Source: Herbaspirillum sp. Sphag64 (GTDB taxonomy: Bacteria; Pseudomonadota; Gammaproteobacteria; Burkholderiales; Burkholderiaceae_D). From it: a stretch of DNA of 64,000 bases. Under the pieces are notes generated by a model that was given only the letters and a program-made list of their open reading frames with translations, was not told the origin of the DNA and made no database searches. Positions 27,039-36,529 of this stretch are shown here, one piece after another. Numbering within the stretch: the first letter of the stretch is position 1; every line of letters begins with the position of its first letter. A program made the position numbers and the translations under genes. The stretch covers positions 1 to 64,000 of the forward strand of contig NZ_JACHYE010000010.1 of the NCBI RefSeq assembly GCF_014192645.1, in the 5' to 3' direction.

Positions 27039-28310
27039 TTAACTTAACTTGTCACGCAAGGTGTAATAGGCACCCACCAATGGCAGGAACCAAGGCTTGC
27101 CAACATGTCCAGGGATGGGTGGCCAGGCGTTTTCCCATGGCTGCAGTGATGGCTTTCCACACAGGGTATTGGCCATCTGCTGACCAAGATGGACCGACAT
27201 CTGTACACCATGACCGCTATAGCCAAGTGCATAAAAAAGGCCCTTGTGCTGCCCTGCACGTGGCAACCGATCTGCCGACATATCGACTGAGCCGCCCCAG
27301 CAATAATCGATGCGCACTTCACGCAGGGCAGGGAACATTGCCACCATGGCAGCACGCAGAATCACGCCGCTTTTTTCATCCGAACGCGGATTGGACATGG
27401 CAAAGCGGGCTCTTCCACCGAACAGCAAACGGTTGTCTGGCGTGAGTCGGAAGTAATTGCCAATGTTTTTGGAGGTCACATAATTGCGCCCCCCCGGAAA
27501 CAGCTGGTCGATCAATGATTGCGGCAATACCTCGGTGACAATGATGAAACTGCCAACAGGAATCAGGCGACGTCGGAAGTAAGCCAATGGTCCTGTCGCA
27601 CAGCCGCCGGTAGCCAGCAGAACTTGACTGGCCTTGATGTTGCCTTTGCTGGTCTGTACCTCATAGGCTTGACCAGCAATCTGCCGCAGCCCGGTCAGTG
27701 GCGTGTACTCATGAATCTGCGCGCCCAGACGCGCGGCGGCATGTGCCAGTCCGACACCAAACTTGCCGACGTGAAGCTGGGCGCTGTTTTTCTGTAGCAG
27801 ACCGCCGAAGAAGGGACCGTTGATTTCACTCCCCATTTCTTGCGCAGGAACCATTTCCAGATGGGGGTCGATCTCCGCAGCCAGTTCCCGATAGACTTGC
27901 TCAAGCTTGCCGTAATGCTCTGGCTTGGCTGCCAGCTTGAGCTTGCCGCAACGGGTGAAGTCACAGTCAATGTGTTGCTCTGCAACGATGCTTGCCACCG
28001 TTTCCACTGCATCCAGATAGGACTGGTACATGGCACGTGCGCGCTCCCGGCCGATCTCGGCTGCCAGTGCAGCAAAGTCATGCGCCAGTCCACCGTTGCA
28101 CTGGCCGCCATTACGTCCGGAAGCCTCGCCGATAACACGATCAGCTTCCAGCACCACGACCGACCGGTTTTGCTGACGCAGCCGTAATGCTGCCGACAGG
28201 CCGGTAAAGCCACCACCCACGACTACCACGTCCACTTCTGTGGGCAATGGCGTGATGGCTGCACCATCAAATGATGGTGCGGTATCGAGCCAATAGGATT
28301 GCAGCTTCAT
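27039..28310 (-). CDS. FAD-dependent amine oxidoreductase, PuuB-like
   Basis: 423 residues of the DAO flavoprotein fold. FAD motif VDVVVVGGGFTGLSAALRLR near residue 27, and the typical ASGRNGGQCNGGLAHDF patch near residue 63. The C-terminal block GYSGHGVQMSVHLGQQMA matches gamma-glutamylputrescine oxidase and related amine oxidases. It oxidises a C-N bond with release of an aldehyde and amine or ammonia. It lies 123 bases upstream of the binding protein and 29 bases after the HAD gene, on the same strand, so it belongs to the same catabolic block. Confidence 0.85.
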   Translation of the reverse strand: MKLQSYWLDTAPSFDGAAITPLPTEVDVVVVGGGFTGLSAALRLRQQNRSVVVLEADRVIGEASGRNGGQCNGGLAHDFAALAAEIGRERARAMYQSYLDAVETVASIVAEQHIDCDFTRCGKLKLAAKPEHYGKLEQVYRELAAEIDPHLEMVPAQEMGSEINGPFFGGLLQKNSAQLHVGKFGVGLAHAAARLGAQIHEYTPLTGLRQIAGQAYEVQTSKGNIKASQVLLATGGCATGPLAYFRRRLIPVGSFIIVTEVLPQSLIDQLFPGGRNYVTSKNIGNYFRLTPDNRLLFGGRARFAMSNPRSDEKSGVILRAAMVAMFPALREVRIDYCWGGSVDMSADRLPRAGQHKGLFYALGYSGHGVQMSVHLGQQMANTLCGKPSLQPWENAWPPIPGHVGKPWFLPLVGAYYTLRDKLS

Positions 28311-28339
28311 GGTGCCTGCTCCGCAGTCTGAGTGCGCAC

Positions 28340-29008
28340 TTACAGACCAACGATGCCGGGCAGGCCGCTCAGGTCGGTGATTTCTGTATAGCCGTAATGC
28401 GGGGTCGATGGCTCATGACCACGGGCCACGAAGACCTTGTTCTTGATCCCCATATCGGATGCTGGCATCAGGTCGTAGCGCAGACTGGAAGACACATGCA
28501 GCACATCTTCAGGATTGCAGTTCAGATTGTCGAGCATGTATTCAAAAGCGCGCAGGCGTGGCTTGTAGGCTTGTGCCTGTTGTGCCGTGAAGACCTTGTG
28601 GAAAGGCGCACCCAGCTTTTCGACGTTATGCATGATCTGATCGTCAGACGCATTCGAGAAAATCACCAGCGGAAATTCCTTGGCAACCTTGGCTAATGGC
28701 GCAGGCACATCGGCATGCGGACCCCAGGTTGGGACTGCTTGATAGAAGCTACCGACTTCTTCTTCAGTGGTCTTGATGTTCCAGCGTGCGCAGGTGCGAC
28801 GGATGGCATTGGCCACCACATCCTTGTAGGGCTTCCATTGATCCAACACTTCATCCAGACGGTAGGCTGCGAACTGCCGGAGGAAAAACGGCATGTCCGC
28901 CTCGGAGACGCGATCGGCATAAATCACGCGGGCCGTATCCGACATCTGAAAGCGTGTCAGTGTGCCGTAGCAGTCGAAGGTGATGAACTTAGGCTTGAAT
29001 GTGCTCAT
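28340..29008 (-). CDS. HAD-superfamily hydrolase, haloacid dehalogenase type II-like
   Basis: 222 residues. Motif I is FITFDCYGTLT with the nucleophile Asp at residue 12; motif II is VIFSNAS; motif III is the Lys in YKPRLRAF; motif IV lies near HVSSSLRYDLMPA. Length and the cap region match type II haloacid dehalogenases, but many such proteins are phosphatases in catabolic operons. The start at 29008 has AGGA upstream; the frame is open a further 114 codons, through low-complexity repeats that are unlike protein. Confidence 0.85.
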   Translation of the reverse strand: MSTFKPKFITFDCYGTLTRFQMSDTARVIYADRVSEADMPFFLRQFAAYRLDEVLDQWKPYKDVVANAIRRTCARWNIKTTEEEVGSFYQAVPTWGPHADVPAPLAKVAKEFPLVIFSNASDDQIMHNVEKLGAPFHKVFTAQQAQAYKPRLRAFEYMLDNLNCNPEDVLHVSSSLRYDLMPASDMGIKNKVFVARGHEPSTPHYGYTEITDLSGLPGIVGL

Positions 29009-29406
29009 TGCTAATATTCCTATCAAAAGTGAACCGGTGATTAATGCCACCTGAGACCTGCTATCTTGCCGATCAGGCATGGTGACATCAGGTGACTGGG
29101 TTACTGCAAACATTGGTACTACTGAAATCGTTACTGCTGACCTTGTTAGTGCTGCGTTTGTTAGTACTGAATTTATGACGACGCAATGACATGTCCTGAG
29201 ATGGATTACAACATACAGATACGCGCTATTTATTCCGTTTTGGCGGCATCGTGAAACAGAAACATGTGTTTTAGACGGTGCAATCAGCATAGCTTGCCGA
29301 GCGGTGCAGCATTGTGCAGAACAGCTGCCTCTATGCTGATTTTTCACCAAGTTAGTGCGCTAACTGCACCATCATTCACAGTGCCGCCTGTGTTGTTTGT
29401 ACTGGT
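29009..29406. other. Intergenic region with degenerate short repeats
   Basis: About 400 bases between the aldehyde dehydrogenase and HAD genes, both on the minus strand. It should hold the promoter for the HAD-PuuB-transporter block. The one notable structure is the 15-base periodic repeat at 29099-29173. Confidence 0.5.
29099..29173. repeat. Degenerate 15-bp tandem repeat, about five units
   Basis: Successive units such as GTTACTGCTGACCTT, GTTAGTGCTGCGTTT and GTTAGTACTGAATTT share GTTAsTrCTG. Two more diverged units precede them. The 15-base period is off the helical repeat, and the array lies 90-165 bases upstream of the HAD start. Confidence 0.55.
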
Positions 29407-30885
29407 TCAGGAGGAAAAATCTACCAGCACGCTCTTGATGCGCAGGTTGGCTTCAAATGCCTGTCGTCCCAGGTCCTTGCCCATGCCAGAGCGCTTGTAG
29501 CCGCCTGTCGGGATGATGAAATCATTGCTACGGCCATAACGGTTTATCCAGACAGTGCCCGCTTCCAGCGTGCGTGCCATACGCAGCGCGCGATTCAGAT
29601 CGCTGGTATGCACGCCGGCTGCCAGACCGTATTCGGGATGACTTGCCAGCGCCAGTGCTTCGGTTTCATCGTCAAAGCTTTGTACGGTCAACACCGGGCC
29701 GAAAATTTCTGCCTGTACCGCTTCATTGTGATGGTCCACCTGACTCAGAATGGTCGGCAGATAATGAGCCGCGCTCTCTGCTGCATGCCGACCACCGCTG
29801 ATGAGCTGGGCACCGGCAGCAACGCTACGGGTAACAATATCGGCAATGCGTGCACTTTGCTTGGTAGAGATGATCGGTGCCAGCGTCGTCGCCTGCGACC
29901 AGGTTGCGCCCGGCCGCAGCCCTTCCATATGGCGTTGTATGCCCGCGATGAGTTGATCGGCCACGCTGCGCTGCACAATCAGGCGTGAGCCGGCGACACA
30001 GACCTGACCAGCATTGCCGGTAATGGCGGCGGCAATGGTACGGGCAGTTTTATCGAGGTCTGGTGCATCGGAAAAGACCAGCTGCGGGCTCTTGCCGCCC
30101 AGCTCCAGCGTGACAGGTTTAGTCCCGCTGTCGGCACAGGCCCGCATGATGGCGGCACCGGTGGCGGTGGAGCCGGTAAACGTGACTTTTGAAATTTTCG
30201 GGTGACGGCATAAGCTATCGCCCGTGATACGACCATCGCCTTGGATCACGTTGAAGATCCCTGCCGGGACGCCTGCCTGAATGGCCAGTTCAGCCAGTCG
30301 CAAGACGCTGAATGGGGTCAGTTCAGAGGGCTTTAGCACCACCGCATTACCTGCAGCCAAAGCTGGGGCGATTTTCCATGACGCCATCACCAGCGGGAAA
30401 TTCCAGGGCGCGATCGCACCGATGACTCCATACGGTTCGGTCAGCAGCATGCCCAGATGATCAATGCGTGTGGCGGCAACTTCACCGCCATGCTTGTCGG
30501 CCAGTTCCGCGAAGAAGCGAATACCTTCGGCAGTAAACGGGACATCCCATTGCGTGGCATCCTTGATCGGACGGGTCGAGCCGACTGCTTCCAGTGGTGC
30601 CAGTGTCGCCACATCTGCATCAATCAGATCGGCCCAGCGGCGCATGATCCGGGCGCGATCCCGTGGCGCCTGCGTGGCCCAGTTACTGGTGGTAAAGGCA
30701 TGCCAAGCATTTTCCACGGCATGATCCACAAGTGCTTCGTCTGCCAATGGCAAGCCTGCATAAACCTGACCATCAGACGGACGCAATACATCAAGATGAT
30801 TGGTCTTGGCGGCACAATCAACGTAACTGCCGCCAATGAAGTGGGCACTCCTGACGGCGACCTGCTGGGGAGAGAAATCGAGCAT
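29407..30885 (-). CDS. Aldehyde dehydrogenase family protein
   Basis: 492 residues, NAD(P)-dependent. The sequence shows AIAPWNFPLVMASWKIAPAL, the nucleotide-binding FTGSTATG, the general base in LELGGKSPQ and the catalytic Cys in GNAGQVCVAG. The start at 30885 follows AGGT; an in-frame start at 30963 adds 26 atypical residues. Closest to the broad group of betaine/gamma-aminobutyraldehyde-type enzymes, which would suit an aldehyde produced by the PuuB-like oxidase. It is divergent from the GNAT gene at 31124. Confidence 0.9.
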   Translation of the reverse strand: MLDFSPQQVAVRSAHFIGGSYVDCAAKTNHLDVLRPSDGQVYAGLPLADEALVDHAVENAWHAFTTSNWATQAPRDRARIMRRWADLIDADVATLAPLEAVGSTRPIKDATQWDVPFTAEGIRFFAELADKHGGEVAATRIDHLGMLLTEPYGVIGAIAPWNFPLVMASWKIAPALAAGNAVVLKPSELTPFSVLRLAELAIQAGVPAGIFNVIQGDGRITGDSLCRHPKISKVTFTGSTATGAAIMRACADSGTKPVTLELGGKSPQLVFSDAPDLDKTARTIAAAITGNAGQVCVAGSRLIVQRSVADQLIAGIQRHMEGLRPGATWSQATTLAPIISTKQSARIADIVTRSVAAGAQLISGGRHAAESAAHYLPTILSQVDHHNEAVQAEIFGPVLTVQSFDDETEALALASHPEYGLAAGVHTSDLNRALRMARTLEAGTVWINRYGRSNDFIIPTGGYKRSGMGKDLGRQAFEANLRIKSVLVDFSS

Positions 30886-31123
30886 GGGTTTACCTGCAAA
30901 ATAGGGGAAGAAGGCGACCAAAGTCGCGAACGTCGTGCTGATGGCAGGACATTCGCCAGCCATTCATGCTAATGCTGGTACCGCATTATTTTGTGCCGAG
31001 ACATGCGCCAAGATCGCCATAAGATTGCGAATTACGCCCTGCGAAGGCGGTATTGTGCGGGTCAAAAACGGGCATCATGCATGTTGACCAGAATTCAGGA
31101 ATCGCTTCCTACAAGGAATGTCT

Positions 31124-32038
31124 ATGCAAAACCAAGTCACACTCTCCGCCGAACAGAACCCGCAATTTACTTTGCGCACCATGCACCCAGATGATCTGGA
31201 AGCCTGTCACCGACTGTCGCTAGCCTGCAAATGGCCGCACCGGCTGGCGGACTGGCAGTTTATTGCGCCTTTGGGGCAAGGTCTGGTCATCGATGGCGGC
31301 AACAGTGGCCATGCTGCGGGAGCATCGGTGGTAGATGGCCCCGTGATTGCTGGCAGCGGTCTGATCTGGCCGTATGGTGATACCCATGCATCGCTGGGGA
31401 TGATCATTGTGATGTCAACGTTGCAAGGGCTTGGGCTCGGGCGCAAGCTGATGACCCGGTTATTAGAGCAGGCTGGTAACCGCAGCGTGCTGCTCAATGC
31501 CACTGCTGCCGGTCAGCCACTGTATGAAAAGCTCGGTTTTCAGGCGACCGGGAAATTACATCAGCATCAGGGCAGTATCGTGCAGGCGCCATTCGTGCCG
31601 TTGCCCACCGGCCTGCGTATGCGGCCACTCGGGGTCAATGACACCGCCCGTCTGCAAGCGCTGGACCGGCGTGCTAGTGGTCTCGACCGTGGGCATGTCA
31701 TTGCCGCCCTCAGTGAAGTGGCCGAGGGCGTTGCACTCGACAGCGACGGCGAGATGCTCGGCTTTGCACTGGTACGTCGCTTCGGCCACGGTCATGCCAT
31801 CGGACCGGTCGTTGCCCCGAGTGCCGAACATGCCAAGGCATTAATCAGTTACTGGCTGCATCGTTATGCCGGCTCTTTCACCCGGATTGATGTGACCGAG
31901 GAGAGTGAATTAAGTCCATGGCTGAGTGAGATTGGCCTGACCCGCGTCGATACGGTCGTATCCATGTGCAAGGGCAGCTTGCCACAAACCGACCCTGCGA
32001 TCCGGCTGTTCTCAGTCATCAATCAGGCGCTGGGTTAA
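31124..32038 (+). CDS. GNAT acetyltransferase with C-terminal YitH/HolE-like domain
   Basis: 304 residues. The N-terminal GNAT domain (about 15-150) includes the acetyl-CoA loop in MSTLQGLGLGRKLMTRLLEQ. The second half is a YitH/HolE-type acetyltransferase domain (about 165-285, GFALVRRFGHGHAIGPVVAP). Two ATGs are close together; 31124 has AAGGA six bases upstream, while 31118 sits directly on it. Such proteins occur beside amine catabolic genes and may acetylate an amine substrate. Here that is inference. Confidence 0.82.
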   Translation: MQNQVTLSAEQNPQFTLRTMHPDDLEACHRLSLACKWPHRLADWQFIAPLGQGLVIDGGNSGHAAGASVVDGPVIAGSGLIWPYGDTHASLGMIIVMSTLQGLGLGRKLMTRLLEQAGNRSVLLNATAAGQPLYEKLGFQATGKLHQHQGSIVQAPFVPLPTGLRMRPLGVNDTARLQALDRRASGLDRGHVIAALSEVAEGVALDSDGEMLGFALVRRFGHGHAIGPVVAPSAEHAKALISYWLHRYAGSFTRIDVTEESELSPWLSEIGLTRVDTVVSMCKGSLPQTDPAIRLFSVINQALG

Positions 32039-32109
32039 TAGAGGCGGAGTAGGGCATAAGCAATAAGTAGGGCGTCTGGATCAGAGCGACTTCACCATCA
32101 GGAACATGT

Positions 32110-33036
32110 ATGAGCTTTTTGTATAAGGCTGATCCCGTCAGGGGCGCCGAGTGGGCCCAGTTATTTGCTGCCAAGGCACCCGATATTCCTTTCTACTGCT
32201 GGCCCGATACTGGTGATCGCAATGCAGTGCGCTATCTGGCGGCATGGTTGCCGCCGGCAGATATCACCAGCGAGTTTCCTCATCTGGAGATCGTTTTTTC
32301 GGTCGGCGCTGGTATCGACCAGTTCGATTTTTCGTCACTGCCCACCCATCTGCCGGTGGTGCGCATGGTGGAGCCTGGCATCGCCGCAGGCATGGTGGAA
32401 TATGTGACCCATGCTGTACTCGGCATCCACCGTCAAAGCCGCCTGTATGCGCGTCAGCAACAAGCACACGTCTGGCAGGCGCATCGTGTCAGGCCAGCCA
32501 GTGACACGCGTGTTGGTGTGCTTGGTCTGGGTATGCTGGGTCGTGCGGTCTTGCAGCAACTGGCTGGGATGGGATTTTCCTGCGCGGGCTGGAGCCGCTC
32601 GGCACATTCTCTCGAGGGCGTCACCTGTTATAGCGGTGATGACGGTCTGTCCGCTTTTCTCGCACGTAGCGATATCCTGATCTGTCTGTTGCCGCTGACG
32701 GCAGAGACCCGTGGCATCCTCAATCAGGCGGTATTTGCACAGTTACCCGCAGGTGCCAGTGTCATCAATGTTGGTCGCGGTGGACATCTGGTCGAAGCAG
32801 ATCTGCTGGCAGCGTTAGAAAGCGGCCATCTGGCAGGAGCCGTACTGGATGTGTGCGAACACGAACCGCTGAGCGCACAGCATCCATTCTGGTCACATCC
32901 AGAGATCGTCATCACGCCGCATATCGCCAGCATGACTCAGCCCGCCGGTGCTGTTGATCTGGTACTGGAGAATATTCGTCGGCATCAGGCCGGCTTGCCA
33001 CTGTTGGGTCTGGTAGATCGCACACGTGGTTATTAG
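32110..33036 (+). CDS. ghrA: D-2-hydroxyacid dehydrogenase, glyoxylate/hydroxypyruvate reductase A-like
   Basis: 308 residues. NAD(P)-binding loop GVLGLGMLGRAVLQQL near residue 137. The catalytic trio is visible: Arg in NVGRGGHLVEADL, Glu in DVCEHEPLS and His in ITPHIASMT. Length and the unusual N-terminal half (about 100 residues, SVGAGIDQF) match GhrA, which reduces glyoxylate and hydroxypyruvate. In this block it may remove a 2-oxo acid formed by oxidation or transamination. Confidence 0.87.
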   Translation: MSFLYKADPVRGAEWAQLFAAKAPDIPFYCWPDTGDRNAVRYLAAWLPPADITSEFPHLEIVFSVGAGIDQFDFSSLPTHLPVVRMVEPGIAAGMVEYVTHAVLGIHRQSRLYARQQQAHVWQAHRVRPASDTRVGVLGLGMLGRAVLQQLAGMGFSCAGWSRSAHSLEGVTCYSGDDGLSAFLARSDILICLLPLTAETRGILNQAVFAQLPAGASVINVGRGGHLVEADLLAALESGHLAGAVLDVCEHEPLSAQHPFWSHPEIVITPHIASMTQPAGAVDLVLENIRRHQAGLPLLGLVDRTRGY

Positions 33037-33203
33037 TGATATCGCGTTGCGCTGAGCAGGCATCGGGCGGCACCGCATAAAATGTCGTGGCGTGACTGAA
33101 AAAACCTATTAGTGTCGTTTTGACGTGCCCAACTTGCGACGAACCGGGCACGGGGTGGCCGTAACATAAAGCCATCCTTTACCGCTCCGTGAGGTTCATC
33201 GCC

Positions 33204-34634
33204 ATGCCAACTATTTCTGCACTTCCCGTCGCTGCACAGACCCACAATGATCTCGGCGCTTTGACCGAGATGGATCGTCAACATCTGATCCATCCGGTTG
33301 CCAGCTTTCGCGGCCATGAAAAGAGAGGCGTCACCATTCTGCAATCCGGTCAGGGTGCCTATCTGACTGATTATCAGGGCAAGCAATTGCTGGATGCCTT
33401 TTCGGGACTGTGGTGTGTCAATACAGGCTATGGTCAGGAGAGTATCGTCCAGGTGGCGGCAGAACAGATGCGTCAGCTACCTTATGCCACCGGCTATTTT
33501 CACTTTGGCTCGGAGCCGGCCATCCGTCTGGCACAAAAGCTGGTGGAGATAACGCCGGCTTCGTTGCAGCATGTCTATTTCACGCTGGGTGGATCAGATG
33601 CGGTGGATGCGGCCATTCGCTACATTACGCACTATTACAATTCACTGGGTAAACCGCACAAGAAACACTTCATCTCACTGGAGCGCGGTTACCACGGTTC
33701 GTCTTCCGTTGGTGCCGGGTTGACTGCGCTGCCTAACTTTCATCTGAACTTCGACGTACCGCTGCCGCATCAGCACTACATTGCTTCACCCTATCCCTAT
33801 CGTAGCGCAACGCACAATACACCTGACAGTGATGCAGCCGTCATTCAGGCATCGTTAGAGGCGTTGCGCAGCAAGGTGGCAGCGCTGGGTGCCGATCAGG
33901 TGGCAGCATTCTTCTGTGAACCAATTCAGGGTTCGGGTGGCGTGATTGTGCCCCCGGTGGGCTGGCTTAAAGCCATGCAGGAGCTCTGTAACGAACTCGA
34001 TATCCTGTTTGTCGTCGACGAGGTCATTACCGGTTTTGGTCGCACCGGCCCCATGTTTGCCTGCCTGGCTGAAGATGTGCAACCCGATCTGATGACCATG
34101 GCCAAGGGACTGACCGCCGGCTATGCGCCAATGGGCGCAGTGATGATGTCGCAGCATGTCTACGACACCATTGCCGACGGCAATGCGATCGAAGCAGTAG
34201 TCGGTCATGGTCAGACCTATTCGGCCCATCCGGTCAGCGCTGCCATCGCACTGGAGGTGTTACGCCTGTATGAAGAAGGCGGCCTGCTGGCCAATGGTCA
34301 GGCACTGGCACCACGCTTTGCGCAAGGCTTGCAGGATCTGCTTGCGCATCCGCTGGTCGGCGATGCCCGCAGCCGCGGCTTGCTGGGCGCGCTCGAACTG
34401 GTGGCCAACAAACAGACCAAGGCGCATTTCCCGGCGGCGTTGAAACTGCATGAACGTATTGCGGCTGCAGCCTATCGCCACGGCCTGATCTTCCGTGCAT
34501 TTGGCGACAATATTCTTGGGTTCGCGCCGGCACTGTGCTACACCAGCGTTGAGTTCGATCTACTCTTCAGCAGGCTGCGCACGATCCTTGATGAAGTTGC
34601 TGCCCAGCCCGAGGTCCGTGCCGCACTGGCCTGA
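33204..34634 (+). CDS. Class III PLP-dependent omega-aminotransferase
   Basis: 476 residues. PLP features: GGSDAVDAAIR (phosphate site), YHGSSSVGAG, FVVDEVITGFGRTG with the PLP-binding Asp, and the Schiff-base Lys in TMAKGLTAGYAPMG. It resembles the putrescine/beta-alanine-pyruvate aminotransferases (SpuC-like group), which turn omega-amines into aldehydes. The start at 33204 has GAGG upstream; a GTG start five codons earlier is possible. It lies upstream of the Lrp regulator and near GabD, suggesting an amine-to-semialdehyde-to-succinate route. Confidence 0.88.
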   Translation: MPTISALPVAAQTHNDLGALTEMDRQHLIHPVASFRGHEKRGVTILQSGQGAYLTDYQGKQLLDAFSGLWCVNTGYGQESIVQVAAEQMRQLPYATGYFHFGSEPAIRLAQKLVEITPASLQHVYFTLGGSDAVDAAIRYITHYYNSLGKPHKKHFISLERGYHGSSSVGAGLTALPNFHLNFDVPLPHQHYIASPYPYRSATHNTPDSDAAVIQASLEALRSKVAALGADQVAAFFCEPIQGSGGVIVPPVGWLKAMQELCNELDILFVVDEVITGFGRTGPMFACLAEDVQPDLMTMAKGLTAGYAPMGAVMMSQHVYDTIADGNAIEAVVGHGQTYSAHPVSAAIALEVLRLYEEGGLLANGQALAPRFAQGLQDLLAHPLVGDARSRGLLGALELVANKQTKAHFPAALKLHERIAAAAYRHGLIFRAFGDNILGFAPALCYTSVEFDLLFSRLRTILDEVAAQPEVRAALA

Positions 34635-34667
34635 ATGATGCACACAGGCATGTTTTCTTCCGCGCCA

Positions 34668-34692
34668 CACGCAAGCATAAAAAGCTTGCGTG
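34668..34692. promoter_or_regulatory. Inverted repeat between the aminotransferase and Lrp genes
   Basis: CACGCAAGC and GCTTGCGTG form a perfect 9-bp inverted repeat around an AT-rich 7-base centre. It is 45 bases before the Lrp start. With no T-run after it, an Lrp-type operator is as likely as a terminator. Confidence 0.45.
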
Positions 34693-34737
34693 ATATCATC
34701 ATTGCAAGACAAAAAAGGCCTCACCCTGGAGCAGACC

Positions 34738-35238
34738 ATGATCGGAAACAACGCTCTCAAACTAGATCGGATCGATCTGCGTATTCTTTGCCATTTGCAG
34801 CAAAACAGCCGTATCACCAATGTCGTACTGGCCGATGCCGTCGGCCTGTCACCCAGCCCTTGCCTGATTCGCGTCAAGCGTCTGGAAAAGGCGGGATATA
34901 TCAGTGGCTACGGTGCCCACATCCAGCTGGAAAAGCTCAGCAACGTACAGATGGTGTTTACCGAGGTGACGCTATCGGATCATCGACGCGAGGATTTTGC
35001 CAAGTTCGAAGCCGGTATTCGCAGTGTCGACGAAATTGTCGAATGTCATCTGGTCAGTGGTGGCTACGATTATCTACTCAAGTTCGTTACGCAAAGCGTG
35101 GTGCATTACCAAAGCATCATCGAGAACCTGCTGGAGCAGCACCTTGGTATCGAAAAATATTTCAGCTACATCGTGATCAAGTCACCGTTCATCAAGAATC
35201 ACTACCCGCTGGAAAAATTCCTGAACGCACAAACCTGA
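34738..35238 (+). CDS. Lrp/AsnC-family regulator
   Basis: 166 residues. N-terminal helix-turn-helix (LDRIDLRILCHLQQNSRITN, then VGLSPSPCLIRVKRLEKAGY), then the RAM ligand-binding domain (VTLSDHRREDF through VSGGYDYLLKFV). The start at 34738 has GGAG seven bases upstream. These proteins often sense an amino acid and control adjacent catabolic genes. Targets here are probably the tartrate/D-malate dehydrogenase-gabD-cupin genes and perhaps the aminotransferase. Confidence 0.92.
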   Translation: MIGNNALKLDRIDLRILCHLQQNSRITNVVLADAVGLSPSPCLIRVKRLEKAGYISGYGAHIQLEKLSNVQMVFTEVTLSDHRREDFAKFEAGIRSVDEIVECHLVSGGYDYLLKFVTQSVVHYQSIIENLLEQHLGIEKYFSYIVIKSPFIKNHYPLEKFLNAQT

Positions 35239-35398
35239 TCTGGCGACCGCTGCATCCGCAGCGGGTCAACAATTCCCGGCTCTATCCGCAACACCTCCCA
35301 CGGTTCACCGTTCTGCTGCGCATGCGGCGCGACAGTGTACGTCCGTCGTATTTCCCTTATTCCGCATTTTCTTATGTCAGTTTCCTCCTGAGAACATC

Positions 35399-36484
35399 AT
35401 GAAAACAACCTACAACATTGCCGTACTCCCCGGTGACGGTATCGGCAAGGAAGTCATGCCTGAAGGCCTGCGCGTAGTGCAGGCCGCCGCCCAACGTTTT
35501 GGCATTGATCTGCATCTGCACCACTTCGACTGGGCCAGCTGTGACTACTACGCCAGCACTGGCCAGATGATGCCTGATGACTGGAAGGCCCAGCTGTCAA
35601 GCATGGATGCGATCTACTTTGGCGCGGTTGGCTGGCCCGATATCGTGCCTGACCATATTTCACTGTGGGGCTCATTGTTGAAGTTCCGGCGCGAGTTTGA
35701 TCAGTACATCAACCTGCGCCCGGCATTAACCTTTGAGGGTGTACGCAGCCCGCTGGCTGGACGTGGTCCCGGTGATATTGACATGATGATCGTGCGCGAA
35801 AATACCGAAGGTGAATATTCCTCCGTCGGCGGCATTATGTATCAGGACACGCCGCAGGAAGTTGTCATGCAGCAGGCGGTTTTTTCACGCCGGGGCAGTG
35901 ACCGGGTCCTCAAATTTGCCTTTGAACTGGCACGCTCGCGCCATCGCAAGCACGTCACGGTGGCAACCAAGAGCAATGGCATTTCCATCTCCATGCCTTG
36001 GTGGGATAGCCGCGCCGCAGCAATGGCGGCACAGTATCCCGATATTTCCTGGGACAAGCAGCACATCGATATTCTCTGCGCCCGCTTCGTACTGCAACCA
36101 CAACGCTTTGACGTGGTCGTCGCCTCTAATCTGTTCGGCGACATCCTCTCCGATCTGGGACCAGCCTGTACCGGCACCATTGGTCTGGCACCATCGGCCA
36201 ACCTGAATCCGGAGCGCAATTTCCCGTCGCTGTTCGAGCCGGTGCATGGCTCGGCACCCGATATCTATGGCAAGAACATTGCCAATCCGGTCGCTATGAT
36301 CTGGTCTGGCGCGATGATGCTGGACTTCCTCACCGGTAGTGAAGGTGCTGGCCGTCAAGCCCATGACGCCATCGTTGCCGCCATCAAGGCCGTGCTCATC
36401 AGCGGTCCGCATACGGCTGATCTCGGTGGGTCTGCCTCCACCACCGAGCTGGGGCAGGCGATCGCCGCCCACGTCGCAGCCTGA
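35399..36484 (+). CDS. Tartrate dehydrogenase/decarboxylase or D-malate dehydrogenase
   Basis: 361 residues of the beta-decarboxylating dehydrogenase family (isopropylmalate dehydrogenase fold). Start motif YNIAVLPGDGIGKEVMPEG, the substrate/Mg patch VRENTEGEYSSVGG, and SNLFGDILSDLGPACTGTIG with the metal-binding aspartates, then EPVHGSAPDIYGKNIANP. The NTEGEYS pattern matches tartrate dehydrogenase (TtuC) and D-malate dehydrogenase (DmlA) and not LeuB. It would turn a 2-hydroxy diacid into a 2-oxo acid with NAD. It is followed at 45 bases by the gabD-like gene. Confidence 0.85.
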   Translation: MKTTYNIAVLPGDGIGKEVMPEGLRVVQAAAQRFGIDLHLHHFDWASCDYYASTGQMMPDDWKAQLSSMDAIYFGAVGWPDIVPDHISLWGSLLKFRREFDQYINLRPALTFEGVRSPLAGRGPGDIDMMIVRENTEGEYSSVGGIMYQDTPQEVVMQQAVFSRRGSDRVLKFAFELARSRHRKHVTVATKSNGISISMPWWDSRAAAMAAQYPDISWDKQHIDILCARFVLQPQRFDVVVASNLFGDILSDLGPACTGTIGLAPSANLNPERNFPSLFEPVHGSAPDIYGKNIANPVAMIWSGAMMLDFLTGSEGAGRQAHDAIVAAIKAVLISGPHTADLGGSASTTELGQAIAAHVAA

Positions 36485-36529
36485 ACCCCGTGATCACCCA
36501 TTCATTTTAACGACTTCACAGGAAACGCT

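Noticed and set aside
34635-35402. 255-codon open frame overlapping the Lrp gene
   Set aside because: It runs in another frame across a well-supported Lrp regulator and has an Arg/Gln/Pro-rich, non-protein-like sequence.
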